Source: Calliopum simillimum
Lineage: Eukaryota; Arthropoda; Insecta; Diptera; Lauxaniidae
Length of the DNA stretch: 64,000 nt
Assembly: GCA_951812925.1 (NCBI GenBank)
Contig: OX638372.1
Span: 3,906,001-3,970,000, forward strand
Direction: 5' to 3'
This document shows positions 35,301 to 46,300 of the stretch, one piece after another (within the stretch, counting starts at the first letter, position 1; the number at the start of each line of letters is the position of its first letter). The notes below the pieces were generated by a model. The model saw nothing but the letters and a program-made list of their open reading frames with translations, did not search any database and was not told where the DNA came from. A program made the translations under genes and the position numbers.

Positions 35301-36969
35301 AAGCCAAGGAACATATGTCAACGGTTAGCAGAAAACTTATTTTTAGCGACCCTTTTTAATGTACATAGAATACTATACAAATTTGATACTTCCATATATA
35401 TGTACATATGTACATTTTTAAAATTATTTAAAACTTTCAAAGGTGAGGCTGAAATGGAGATTTACGAAATAAAACGGCCTGTTACAACTTGGATACCACT
35501 ATCTGATTCACGCAAATGTAATGCGAGATGGGGCGAGCTAATGTTCTCACTAAGCTATTTACCCACAGCTGAACGATTGTCAATTGTTGTAGTCAAAGCG
35601 AGAAACCTTAAATTGAATACCCAACCTAATGCTAATCAGATGCCAATGGAAATACAAAATATATTTGTCAAAGTAAAAATATTTAGCTATAGACACATTT
35701 TAAATAAGTCAGGGAGCTGGTGGCAATTTCGCTATGTGATTAAATGGTCATTGATACTTATGTACATAAGACTGTTTCCAAACAAAACTTTTTATGGAAT
35801 TTCCAAGATTACGCCAAAAAATCTGAAAGAGGATTTCAAAAAATAGAGCTGATTTATGCAAAATTTCGGCTTGATGCTGCTTTTATTTTATTACGATCTC
35901 AAAGATGTTCGTAATGAGGGAGAACTAAGATGCTTGACGGCAGACGCGATGTAATGAGTTTACATAGTGATTTTTTTACATTTTTACAAACTTACAGTTA
36001 TTTTTTGCAGCAATATTGGAAAGGCAGAAATGGGTTTTAGTCCTCCTTATGATCTTATCTTCGCTAAAAACGTAGTCTGTCTGACGACAAATTACATAAT
36101 TTTTTCATGTCATAAAAATTCAGAAAAAAATTAGTAACTCAAAAACGCAACACAAAAAATGACTGTCACTTGCACTTATCTTATTTTTTAAACTTACACC
36201 AATTTTTTAAAATAGGTAGCAGACGCGATGTTGTCACGTGCCACAGCATTTTTGAGCTGCCATTTTAAAAATTAGCAGCAAATAGCTGTCAAAAATGGCT
36301 TATATTGATTGATTTACTCCAATCTTCACAAAAAACGTAGTCTGTCTGACGATGTTATCACATATTTTATTCTGCCACCAGCTCCCTAACTATTAGGCCT
36401 TATCATGAATAAACATTCTCAAGAATTTTTTCTCAGACTATAAGGCAGTCATTTCATTTAATTTCATTGCATTTTTCATTTATTGAAGTAATTTAAATTC
36501 TGTTGAGTAATTTATTCATGATAAGGTCCACCACTATGCTTTGTATTAAAAAGGCAAGATATAATGTTCTTATAATTTATTGCAGGTTTATCTAATGAAC
36601 AACGATAAGAAGATACTTAAAAAGCGTACATCGCTCAAACGTAAAGATCGCTGCCCAATATTCAACGAATCCATGATTTTCAGTGTGCCACCGCAGGGTC
36701 TAACCACGGTTCAATTGCGCCTTACTGTTTTTGCCATGCTAGATAATGCAACCCTGATGCCACTAGGACATGTGATTGTCGGCAGTTGTGCAACTGGAAA
36801 GGGTTTGCGTCATTGGCATGCAATGTTATCATCATTAAGGAAACCAGTAGCTATGTGGCATGTCCTGCGAAATAGGACTAAACAGCCAATTTTTACAGGC
36901 GGAGCCGAGGCAGTAGTTGCGGCCATGCAAAGCACCGCAATTAAATCCAAAAGAAACAGTATTTTTTAG
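32357..36969 (+). CDS. Syt12: Synaptotagmin-12-like protein, five coding exons
   Basis: Coding exons are 32357-34029, 34704-34848, 34909-35032, 35443-35672 and 36586-36969 (851 aa). Each has GT/AG borders and compatible phase; the first donor is a perfect GTAAGT. An acceptor at 32327 implies an upstream non-coding exon. Residues 6-27 form one N-terminal membrane segment. A disordered Ser/Thr-rich linker of about 500 residues follows, with a poly-Gln run and three NPF motifs (N303, N365, N433). The first C2 domain starts at GYLYVGLQYN (about 548) and the second at WGELMFSLSYLP (about 677). The protein ends with HWHAMLSSLRKPVAMWHVLR, the synaptotagmin C2B tail. The calcium-loop aspartates of C2A loop 3 are absent, which fits the calcium-independent Syt12 type. 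Family members act on synaptic or secretory vesicles. An extra 78-bp in-frame intron ending at the acceptor 32610-32611 cannot be excluded. Confidence 0.8.
34089..34643. mobile_element. Inverted-repeat element in Syt12 intron 1
   Basis: ACACTAGTCGGCATAATTAT mirrors ATAATTGTGCCGACTAGTGC, and the arms continue (AAAATCACTATTTTACAGCA against TGCAGTAAAATAGTGATTTT). It fills almost all of the intron, ending about 60 bp before the exon 2 acceptor. Confidence 0.85.
35104..35317. mobile_element. Hairpin element in Syt12 intron 3
   Basis: GTTAGACTTTCCACAAAATA at the left mirrors TATTTTGAAAAAGTCTAACC at the right, and TTTGACTTTGG mirrors CCAAAGTCGAAA. The arms are about 65 bp. No coding capacity. Confidence 0.75.
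35711..36387. mobile_element. TIR element in Syt12 intron 4 (AGGGAGCTGGTGGCA ends)
   Basis: AGGGAGCTGGTGGCA at the left mirrors TGCCACCAGCTCCCT at the right, with extended weaker pairing (CTATGTGAT/ATCACATAT). AACGTAGTCTGTCTGACGA occurs twice inside, at about 36070 and 36335. Confidence 0.85.
36396..36529. mobile_element. Small MITE in Syt12 intron 4 (GGCCTTATCATGAATAAA ends)
   Basis: GGCCTTATCATGAATAAA mirrors TTTATTCATGATAAGGTCC. The total length is about 134 bp. It lies almost directly beside the previous element and 56 bp before the last coding exon. Confidence 0.85.
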
Positions 36970-37519
36970 AGAACAAAAACCAAAACTTTCGTTTGTCGAG
37001 TTTATATTTGCATTTTTAGTAAATACTTAGGTTTAGTGAATAACTCTAATCGATAAAAAAAACAATCCTTTCCATAACCGTAGGTTGTTGCATTGATTAA
37101 TTTTATAAAAATTGTGAAAAAAGTGATTTTTTACTTTAGGGAAAAATTATTGTTATTTAATACGAAAAAATATATACATGCATACACAGAATCTATATAT
37201 AGAGATATACCAAATTAAGTTTATCTTAATACATATTTGTATTGACCTACCAATCCAGCTTTGTATAACCATTTTGATTTAAGCCTTTTACACCTACTGT
37301 TTTTTAATGTAAAATTTAGAAAATTTCTAATATCGAAAATCTCATACATGCATATATATTTATAATAAGCAAATCCATTTTCATTTTTTTAGTTTCTACT
37401 AATTTTCAGTTTCATAAATTTATTATATGCCGATGAAGTTGTTGTATTTCCACATCTAAAAAAAATCCAAGTCTAATTGAAAACTAAGCATATTGCTTAT
37501 CACTAAGGCACACCAAGCA
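36970..37519 (+). other. Syt12 3' UTR and flank
   Basis: It follows the TAG at 36967-36969. It is AT-rich. I see no clear AATAAA before the next repeat, so the poly(A) site is unplaced. Confidence 0.4.
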
Positions 37520-37625
37520 AAAGCAGGAAGTTATTTTCAGCTGAAAATGTAGAGATTTTCTGAGTATGCAGTATTTTTACAGCCTTTCACGATGAAAACG
37601 CTATAATCCCCAAAATCGTGGCTTA
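37520..37625 (-). repeat. Repeat M, copy 2
   Basis: Inverse copy of 17965-18110 (GAAAATGTAGAGATTTTCTGA, then TACAGCCTTTCACGATGAAA in split form). A nearby hairpin, GGAGCTCCCAATCAGGAGCT, lies at about 37772. Confidence 0.6.
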
Positions 37626-37919
37626 ACATTTTCGAAAGATATGCTTATATACATATATGATCAAAATCCAAGAAATTTAACAAAGTTTTCCTGAATCAGA
37701 AAAATGAACTGAGTATGCAGAAAGTTTTTCCAATGTATGTAGATTAAAAAACTTAGCACCGTAAAATTCTAGGAGCTCCCAATCAGGAGCTTTTTACGTT
37801 TTTTATTTTTGTTTTTTTAGCCGATACTATTTAAATTCTTCCTTATATCCATTTCTAAAATATAAGTATATACATATAAGAATAATTAAAATCATATACC
37901 GAATGTAAGCTATAATAAT

Positions 37920-38905
37920 ACGAAGCTTCTGAGAGGTGATAGAGGATTCATAGACTAACACCAAATTCCACCTGGGGGAGTCTAAAATGTACCCCTGAGG
38001 CGATATAGGGAAATAACCAATTTTCCACCTTATTTAACAAAAAAAAATATATTTATTTAGTGAAAATTTTTTGGTTTATGGGGTTTTGCATTTTGTATAT
38101 TCGCTTTGTCCTTCCGTTTGTAATGCAGAGAAGGAGGCGTGGCAGGTATGGAATAGTATATATATTCTTGATCAGCGTCACCTCTTGAGTCGATATAGCC
38201 AAGTCCGTCTATCTGGCTAGCTGGGTGTGCGTGGAAATAAATTTTTTGGGAAAACTAAACAAGATAATTCAATGAAATTTGGAAAAGGTATGAAAAAGGT
38301 CCTATTAATAAACTCTTATAATTTTTTTGGGAATTTTCATAAAATTTCTTTTAATTCAATAGCACATTTGTCTTGCCAATTTTTTGATTTGGGATCAGAA
38401 AAAAAAAATACTTTTTTCAAACAAAACACGCGATACTCGCATGCGTTGCGCTGCATATGTATATCTTGCGGAGCATTCAAACGGATTGTTCTTGAAAAGT
38501 ATTTTTTTCTGACCTTAAACTAAAAAATTAGTATGACAAATGTACTACCGAATCAAAGGAAATTTTGCGAGAATTCTAACAAAAATTTTAAAATGACATG
38601 TTAATAGGACCTTTTTCAAATTTGACGCCAAAATCAAAAAAAAAAAATTGTATGTATTAACATTAAAGGTCCAAAACTTTGCGAAAGCTTTTAAAACCCT
38701 ATAAACCAAATACACTTTTAGAAAGCCCATACAATTCGCTAAAAGCCTTTTCTAAAACATTAGGGTGACCCAAAAAAAATTTTTATTTTTTTTTTGTAAA
38801 ACAAATCAGAAAAATCTTTTTTTTCCCTGTAACTCCTCAGGCGTACATACAGATGCAATTTTTTGTTAGTCTAGGCCTCCTCTATCACCTCCCAGAAGCT
38901 TTGTA
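37920..38905. mobile_element. Element J, copy 1
   Basis: ACGAAGCTTCTGAGAGGTGA mirrors TCACCTCCCAGAAGCTTTGT. Next inside are AGACTAACA and its mirror TGTTAGTCT, and GTACCCCTGAGG against CTCCTCAGGCGTAC. A fragment of repeat I (about 38095-38280: TTTGTCCTTCCGTTTGTAA, GGAGGCGTGGCAGGTAT, GAGTCGATATAGCC) is embedded. No transposase is visible. Relatives are at 31023-31160 and 44395-46625. Confidence 0.8.
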
Positions 38906-39261
38906 TTCTTCTCGTTTGCACTGTATATACATAGTTATAAAAAAAATGTTAAACAAATTTTTTTTTTTGTTTTAAAGTTTAATAGGACAATAAAGTATGA
39001 ATTTTCCGATTAATGGAAATTATTTGTAAGTTTTTAAAAAATATTTGAAGCTATACCAGCACATCTTAGTAAACATAAAAGAAAGCTTTAACTGTTGCAC
39101 CAATCATCTAATAACAAATACAAATTCAAGCTCCAGGCTTCCCTTAAAAGTATTACAGTGGCCAACGATTACATTTTTCCAAAAAAAAAACCATTACATA
39201 GTAGATTTGTTTTAATATTGAAAAAATGGCAATTTAGAAAAAAAAATATATTAGAGGTTTT

Positions 39262-39664
39262 CACGATCTAGAGTAACGTCCTGAGTAACAGAGTAACAGG
39301 GTAACAGTGCACAACCACAACAACAAAATATACGTAAGTTACTCTGTTACTCTTTTACCCTTTTAGTCAAGCTATTTTCTAGTGTAAATAATCTTACACT
39401 TTTGCCTTTTTTTTACTATTTCTATTTCTATAGAAACGTTTGAACTTGTTTATGATTGAGAGGCAATTTTCGTTCATCAAAAATAAAAATTTGAATGGGA
39501 GCAAAATATTCAATTAAATTTTTTTTTTTTGTTGTCAGCTAAAATTATTTTGTGAAACAAAAAGCAAATATAGGTGCAAAGTATTGAGTATGCTCACTAT
39601 TTTGAGTAACTGAGTGCACTTTTACCCTGTTACTCTGCTCGTTACTCCAGAACGTGAATAACTC
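39262..39664. mobile_element. TIR element with GAGTAACA subterminal repeats
   Basis: The ends CACGATCTAGAGTAACG and CGTTACTCCAGAACGTG mirror each other. Next inside are AGAGTAACAGGGTAACAGTG and its mirror ACTTTTACCCTGTTACTCTG, and a third cluster TTACTCTGTTACTC at about 39343. The repeated GAGTAAC boxes look like transposase-binding subterminal motifs. Confidence 0.8.
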
Positions 39665-39954
39665 TATTGATTGTTAACAAATCACTGTTCTATTTAAAAT
39701 AACTTAATCTGAGCACATTTGTTATTAAAAAAAGTGATTATTGAAACTATAACATCATACTATATTAAAAATACTATAAGAAAGTCTTTATATATGTATT
39801 ACATTTACTGTTATTAAAAACTGTTACAAAAATTATATACGATTACTAAAATTATCTTTCTATTGTATTGTTATTACAAACAACCTTTATGATCTACTGT
39901 AACTATTTAAAAAATTAAATAAATAATTACTCTATATTATAGTATGTAAATATC

Positions 39955-40150
39955 CTTCATTTTGGGAGCATTGGCCACTGTCTCAGTCTCCTCAATGCAT
40001 AGCCTGAATATATCGTTCTCCACAAGTGTCGCCTTTTTAAGATAATGACATCTGATGTTGTAACATCCATTCACTACTCCGCTCAACCAGTTAAGACGTC
40101 TCTGTTCAAGACTGAGAATATAACAGCCTTCCGGTTGAACATGCCATAGC
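39955..40150 (-). mobile_element. LINE ORF2 C-terminal fragment
   Basis: On the minus strand about 60 codons are open and read RRLNWLSGVVNGCYNIRCHY, then LKKATLVENDIFRLCIEETE. This fits the pattern of non-LTR retrotransposon ORF2 after the RNase H region (L..L.GVLTGHC.L..HL, L..ND.CRLC.EE.ET). GC content is higher than the flanks. It is isolated, so a small fossil. Confidence 0.65.
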
Positions 40151-40594
40151 TACTCCACCCATTAGCATATTATTCCCATATTGCAAATTGACTACTCTCT
40201 CTTTGTCAAAATCAAACTTTTAGACCTACGTCAGACGTCATATCATATCGTCTTTTATTGGGCAGAAATGGAAAAAAATATTTTTCGGCAAATGTCACAG
40301 GTGATGAATATGGTAAAATATTTTAATACATTGTGAGCGTTATTTCCATATTGATTATTGGCCACATTTTTTTAATTTTTTCAATTAAACCAATTTGAAA
40401 GAATAGAAAATAATAATTTTGGTACACTAGATAATTTGAAGTGTTTACGAAAGTACTTTTAACCATACAACTCATACTAAAAACAAAGAAATAAAATGAG
40501 CCACCAGTAAATATTATTATTATTGGCTCCTCTCCTTGCACCACACGGAAAGAAAATATTTGTAAAAATTACCATAAATGGACTGTAAAATGCG

Positions 40595-40972
40595 TGCAAA
40601 CGACAGATTTAAGTATTTTTGGAGTCAGGAAAAACTACGTTGCAGCTTATTGATTTTTATAATAAATGATTTAATTTCTATAAGAAATCGTATACAAAAT
40701 TGTAAGAAAGCTGGGTAAAAAAATCGACTCAATCATTTTTATGCGTCCAACAGAAATATTCATGGCCACATTTTTTCTATAAAACTTTATTGAATAGTAT
40801 GGCAATTTGTATAATTTGGTAGAGTCATTTTAAAATAAATAGAGTTTCAGTTAACCTCATTATAATGATGGCAGTGGTGCAAATGAGTAATGAGCACGCT
40901 TATCAGACTGTGTGTATTTATCACACGAAATATTTCCCTCGGTGCAAATCTCGTCCAATGCTTGACAAAAAA
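40595..40972 (+). repeat. SINE-like repeat F, copy 2
   Basis: Inverse partner of 15760-16108. The tRNA-like block at about 40868-40960 runs GGCAGTGGTGCAAATGAGTAA to CGGTGCAAATCTC, where the B box is mutated. Element H copy 2 begins 6 bases after it. Confidence 0.75.
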
Positions 40973-40977
40973 AATAA

Positions 40978-41887
40978 TAGGGTAATGGAGGGAAATATGG
41001 ACCACCAATCTTCCTTTTTTAAATAAAACTCAAAATACATAAAACAAAACAATATTTATATATTATTTCATTCATTAAAGAAACAATTCACATTAATTCT
41101 GATTCACTTTAAGATCCACATCTAATCAGGATAAAGAAAAAAATTTAAAAAACTAAAAATACTCAAAATGAAGATAAGAAAAATTTAAGTGTTATATGGA
41201 CTGTATAGTCCATATTGCCCCACATACTTATTTATTTAGTACAGAAGTTGCATATAAAAATTATACTTCCTCATCCGGCGCATTCTTCATGACTCCAAGA
41301 ACGCCAGATTACACATTCAACCCAAACCTCTGCACGGCGATCTTTTAAGTAAAGGGTATTACAGTATATGCATTTTTCGTCTTCCCTTCCTTAGGGGTTT
41401 TTCGAATTCCGAATCATCACCATCAGACTCGTCATGAAAACTGCAACTAGATTCTCCATCTGAAGAAGATGATGAATATATTTGTTTTGAGGCTTTTTTC
41501 CTTGGTGGTTCATATTGCCCGCAGCACGTGTTGGCGAATTAAATGGTTTTTTATCAAAAACTCTTGTGTTTAATGAACAAATTTGTGCTAATAACTTATA
41601 AATGGTATTCACTGGCTTTATATAATTAACCATTTATTTAAAAACACGTTGCCTTTAAAGTGAAATAATGAAATTTACTCACTAGAAAAAAATTATCACT
41701 AAACTCTTTTTTAGAAAAAACCACTTTACAGAAAAATGCGACTTCATCGAACGCTAAAATCGCACTGATATAAGCTACAGGTATTGGCGTAAAGTTTGAA
41801 TATGAATAACGGTAAATCTTTTGCACGCAATCAAAAATAACCGTGTGGTCCATATTACCCGCGTAGTCCATATCCCTCCCTTACCTA
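40978..41887 (-). mobile_element. pogo-like non-autonomous element H, copy 2
   Basis: TAGGGTAATGGAGGGAAATA mirrors ATATCCCTCCCTTACCTA. The minus strand encodes serine-rich text and CIYCNTLYLKDRRAEVWVEC, then SWSHEECAG and FICNFC. This is the cleaner of the copies of the PHD-like C-terminal knuckle. A 77-codon frame at 41638-41871 is conserved with copy 1, as expected from shared element sequence. Confidence 0.75.
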
Positions 41888-41908
41888 ATAATTTTATTTT
41901 TTTTTTTT

Positions 41909-42326
41909 TTAACCCTTTAACTGTTTAATTATTTTCCATCGAAGAGTATACTCGACATAAACAGAGTAAAATGTTTCTGCCTATAAAATTATGGCAATTA
42001 TGATCAAAAGTTGCGTGTTGGTTTTTTAAAAACTATATATTTTTATTCGATGTTAACAAACAAAACTTATTTCATTGTTAAAAAAATATCACATAAAATC
42101 GTTTTGTAACGGTACTTCTTCAGAATTTGTTATTTCAGCTATTGTGAATTAAAATAAATAAGGTTGCCAGACTAACGAATATTCTAGAATGTACATTTTT
42201 TAAAAGATCTTTATTTGTCCTTTTTCAGGAAAAAAAAAATTACAGTTGATTCGTTTAATAATAATACGAATGCGATTTTTTTATCTTCACGACGAGTATA
42301 CTCGACATAAACAGTTAAAGGGTTAA
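41909..42326. mobile_element. piggyBac-type MITE (TTAA, CCCTTTAACTG ends)
   Basis: TTAACCCTTTAACTGTTTA at the left mirrors TAAACAGTTAAAGGGTTAA at the right. Next inside, AGAGTATACTCGACATAAAC occurs at the left and GAGTATACTCGACATAAACA in the same direction at the right. TTAA flanks both sides. No coding sequence. Confidence 0.85.
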
Positions 42327-42928
42327 TTTAATAGCTTTTTTTATTTCCAATGTTTTTAATTTTTTAAGATCAACTGCTTAGAAAAAATTGTATTCCTGTT
42401 TAATAATTTTTACTATCGCGTGAGGAAATTTGAAATTTTTATAAAAGCTTTGGGAAGTTTTTAATAAATATGTCAAATGAACGAAGATAAGGAATTTTTA
42501 ATGGACTTTCGCTACAAAAATTATAAAACTTTTCTTTACGTGCAGAACTATTTACATCCTTGCAACTTTTAAACATGCTTGAAACCAAAAAGGAAACAAA
42601 AGAAAAACTTGAAGCAGTCTAATGCATATAAATGTATGTACAAATTTGTATACGATATTTACTTTAAGACGTATCCCACTATTGGCTATCTATTTTTAAA
42701 ATTAAATAAACAACCAATGGTAACAGTTTTCGATGATACAAACTACTTTAGGCAGTGATTGATGATTTCTATTGTGGCTGCAATTGGAAAATACAAGATC
42801 GTAAAACACAGACGAACGGCAAGATACCCATGGTACAAACTTTTAAATGCTCGTATATGTATTTTCTATTTATAAATGGCATCACTTTTTAAGTGAGTAC
42901 TGCCTGCGATCTCTGCTTGTTAAAGGAA

Positions 42929-42934
42929 TCAGTT
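42929..42934 (+). promoter_or_regulatory. TCAGTT initiator upstream of the DM-domain gene
   Basis: TCAGTT within GGAATCAGTTCAATA. A TATA-like TTTATAAAT lies too far upstream (about 60 bp) to be a standard TATA box. A 5' UTR intron is likely: donor GTAAG at 43076 and acceptor AG at 43291-43292, leaving 34 nt before the ATG. Confidence 0.4.
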
Positions 42935-43326
42935 CAATATATATACTCGTACTTCAAGAACACGCTTCCAAGTGAAAAAATAAATTATTCGAATAAAATA
43001 TTTTGGATTACAAATTGATAAGCGTACTTTGAATTCAAAAAATTAACGGATTATCAATAAATTAAAAATAAGCGGGTAAGACCTTTGGTTCTTTACCTTA
43101 AGAAACTGTAAAAGGTTTTTGAAAATTTGTTTTACCGGTGCTTAAGAAAGATATATTCTAAATCATTCAATTCAACTTCTAATGAATAAATTACTACAGT
43201 TGTTTTGCTTTTAAGCAACTGTGTTTTTGAAAATTATGAAGCTCGAATCATTGTGAGCCCGTTATTAATTTTTAAATATTTGCATCTTACAGTTGATTAT
43301 TATCTAAAACAGTTCGAATCGCGACA

Positions 43327-46300
43327 ATGACCACAATTTCTCAGTTAACAACACCCATTGTTTTTTCATTACCGTCGTCATCATCATCAGCCAAAGAGCG
43401 CCGAATACTACGCACTCCCAAATGTGCTAGATGCCGAAATCATGGCGTTATATCTTGTGTTAAAGGGCATAAAAAGCTATGTCGTTGGCGCGAATGCTTT
43501 TGTCCCAACTGTCAATTAGTGGTTGATCGGCAACGCGTTATGGCTGCTCAAGTTGCCCTACGACGGCAGCAATCAATGGAAGCATTGGAAACAATGTCAC
43601 CCCCGAATGAAGATGACGAAAATGGACACAGACACTTAATGGCAGCAAGTTCTCAAACATCCTTACACACTAAAGAAGCGTTGATTGCACAGAAAAAGAT
43701 CTACAAACAGCGTTTGCGTTCACTCCAACAATCGAGCCTACACATTAGTGCGGCGATGGAAGGTAACGATCACATTTTATTGCTATTTGGTTACTTTCTA
43801 TTCTATCCATTCTATTCTAAATCTATTAACTTTTCAGCGTTATTCAAATGCACTGATTATTTTAAATTTTTAAATACAAAAATAAGGATTTTCAATATTT
43901 ACTTAACAAGGTCCATAAAGTAGTAGCTTGGCAGTTTTTAAGTTGGGAATTTCAAACTTTTTCGAGCTTTTCAACAGTAGTTTCGAGCTAACTTTAATTT
44001 TTTCAGCCAGATAGAATAAATCTTTTAACACAGGAGTTTCAAGCTAGTTTTGTGCTGATTTTAAGCGAAGAGTGTTTTCTGACAAGCCATTTCCGGGAAA
44101 TTTCTTATGGCTTACTTTATTTTTTCAGCCAGATGAATTCAAAGGAAAAGTCAGCGATGCAATCTTTTGGCCCATAAATTTCGAGCATGTTTCGAGCAGA
44201 GCCTGAGTGAAAAGCCTTTTCCAGAAAACCCTAAACTTTCCCGGAAATTCCCAAAAAAACTTTTTTGGTTAACTTTATTTTCTCAGCCAGATGATTCCAC
44301 AGAAATTGTTTTCGGTAAAATGTTTTGACGAACAAATTTCGAGCCTGTATCGAGCTTAGTTTGTGCAAAAATTTTTTCAGACAGATGAAAAAAGTTGGCG
44401 ATAAAACTTTTTTATGGAATACTTTATAGGTAATTGTATGAGATTTCTAGGATTATATTTGGTTTATAGGGTCTTAAACGATTTTGCAAAGTTCTGGCCT
44501 TTAAATTTGAAATTTTTAATTTTGTTTTAATGCTACTTTTTGACTTTGTCGGCCATTTTAGTACGAAAAAGGTCCTATTAATAAATCTTTTTAAATTACC
44601 TTTATTTTGGTAGTACATTTATACCTTTTAAAAACAATCCGTTTGAAGGCTCCGATAGATAAGGGGCCATGAAAAATCTTACGATATCTTACGTAGGGTA
44701 GGGGAGGAGTTACACAATATCTTACGTTAGATTCACAATATCATCATCAAATGAATCGCAGCGAATACATGCTTTTTGAGTAAAAATAAGCGCTTTGCCG
44801 ACCGCGGGTCTCATTAAACTAAAAACTAAAAAATTTTAGACCGTACTCCAAATAAATCGAAGCTGGATAAAACTGACTTAGTGTTTTCCTCTTGATTTTC
44901 TGTTTATTCTTTATTTGTTTCTTTTTATACCCTACACCCAGGGTATATTCACTTTGTCCTTCCGTTTGTAACGCAGAGAAGGAGGCGTGGCAGGTATAGA
45001 AAAGTATATATATTCTTGATCAGCGTCACCTCCTGAGTCGATATAGCCATGTCCGTCTGTCTGGCTGGCTGGCTGGCTGGCTGGCTGGGTGGCTGGCTGG
45101 CTGGCTGTGTGTTGAAATACACTTTTTGGGAAAACTGAGCAAGATAATTCAATGAAATTTGGTACACTGCCTCCGTCGTCAAAGTAAGCTCGGGGGATTG
45201 AAAATGAGCAAAATCGGTCAACGGACACGCCTACCGCCCATACAAAAATTATATTCAAAATGCAATTTTAGGAGTATTTTTCACGACAATGCAACCACAA
45301 TACATATAAGTACTACGAATTGTAAGCGCAAGCTCTGATAAAAATTTGAGCGAATTCGGACGAGAGGGCGTGGCACCTCCTATATAAGCAAAAGCTTCAA
45401 AACGCTATACTGAAAGCGTTTTTTGAGATATTCGAACCAAATTTGACTCAGACACTAAGAATTATAAATGAAAGCTCTCAACAAAAATTGGGTGAAATCG
45501 GACCAAGGGGCGTGGCACCTCCCATATGAGCAAAAGTTTCAAAATGCTATACTGAAAGAGTTTTTTGAGATAATCCAACCAAACTTTCAAATACTAAAGA
45601 CTAAAAATGCGCGCTCTAAGTTAAAACTAGAAGAACTCGGACGAGAGGGCGTGGCACCTCCTATATAAGCAAAAGCTTCAAAACGCTATACTGAAAGCGT
45701 TTTTTGAGATATTCGAACCAAATTTGACTCAGACACTAAGAATTATAAATGAAAGCTCTCAGCAAAAATTGGGTGAAATCAGACAAGGGGGCGTGGCACC
45801 TCCCATATAAGCAAAAGATTCAAAATGCTATACTGAAAGAGTTTTTTGAGATAATCCAACTAAATTTCACTCTGACACTAAAAACTATAAATGCAAGCTC
45901 TGAACAAAAACTGGGTGTACTCGGACAAGAGGGCGTGGCACCTCCCATATAAGCAAAATTTTCAAAATACTGCAGTGTAGGGTATTTAGTTTTTGGCCAG
46001 GCCAAAATTTACACCCTTACTAGTTCTAATATCATTTGAAATTCTTACGTTAGATTGTATAGGGAGAGGAGGAGGTAATGAGAAATCTTACGGTTTCTTA
46101 CTTGAGGGAGGGGGGTCAAAAATATCCTTAAAACGTCTTACGTAATTAATGGAACGCCCCTAAAGGGCAGCGCGCACTCATATGCAGTACAACGCATGCA
46201 AGTAAAGCGTGTGTTGTTACATAAAAGTATTTTTTTCCGATCTCAAATCAAAAAATTTGTGTAACAAAACTACTACCGAAATGAAGGAAATTTAACGAGA

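Larger units (their letters stand above)
44662..46161. mobile_element. Element O (AGGGGC ends) inserted in J
   Basis: AGGGGCCATGAAAAATCTTACG at the left mirrors CGTAATTAATGGAACGCCCCT at the right, though imperfectly. Further pairs are TTACGTTAGATT blocks on both sides. It carries repeat I inside. Confidence 0.65.

Noticed and set aside
35283..35846. 187-aa frame as a single-exon protein
   Set aside because: Only its middle (35443-35672) is Syt12 exon 4; both ends are intron sequence read through, beyond a good acceptor and donor.
43685..43873. Second plus-strand frame overlapping the first DM-domain exon
   Set aside because: An out-of-frame shadow that continues into the intron.
44932..45258. 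Frames with repeated Ala-Ser-Gln-Pro (minus strand) and a matching frame near 51660
   Set aside because: They translate a TGGC/CTGG microsatellite in repeat I; no gene context.
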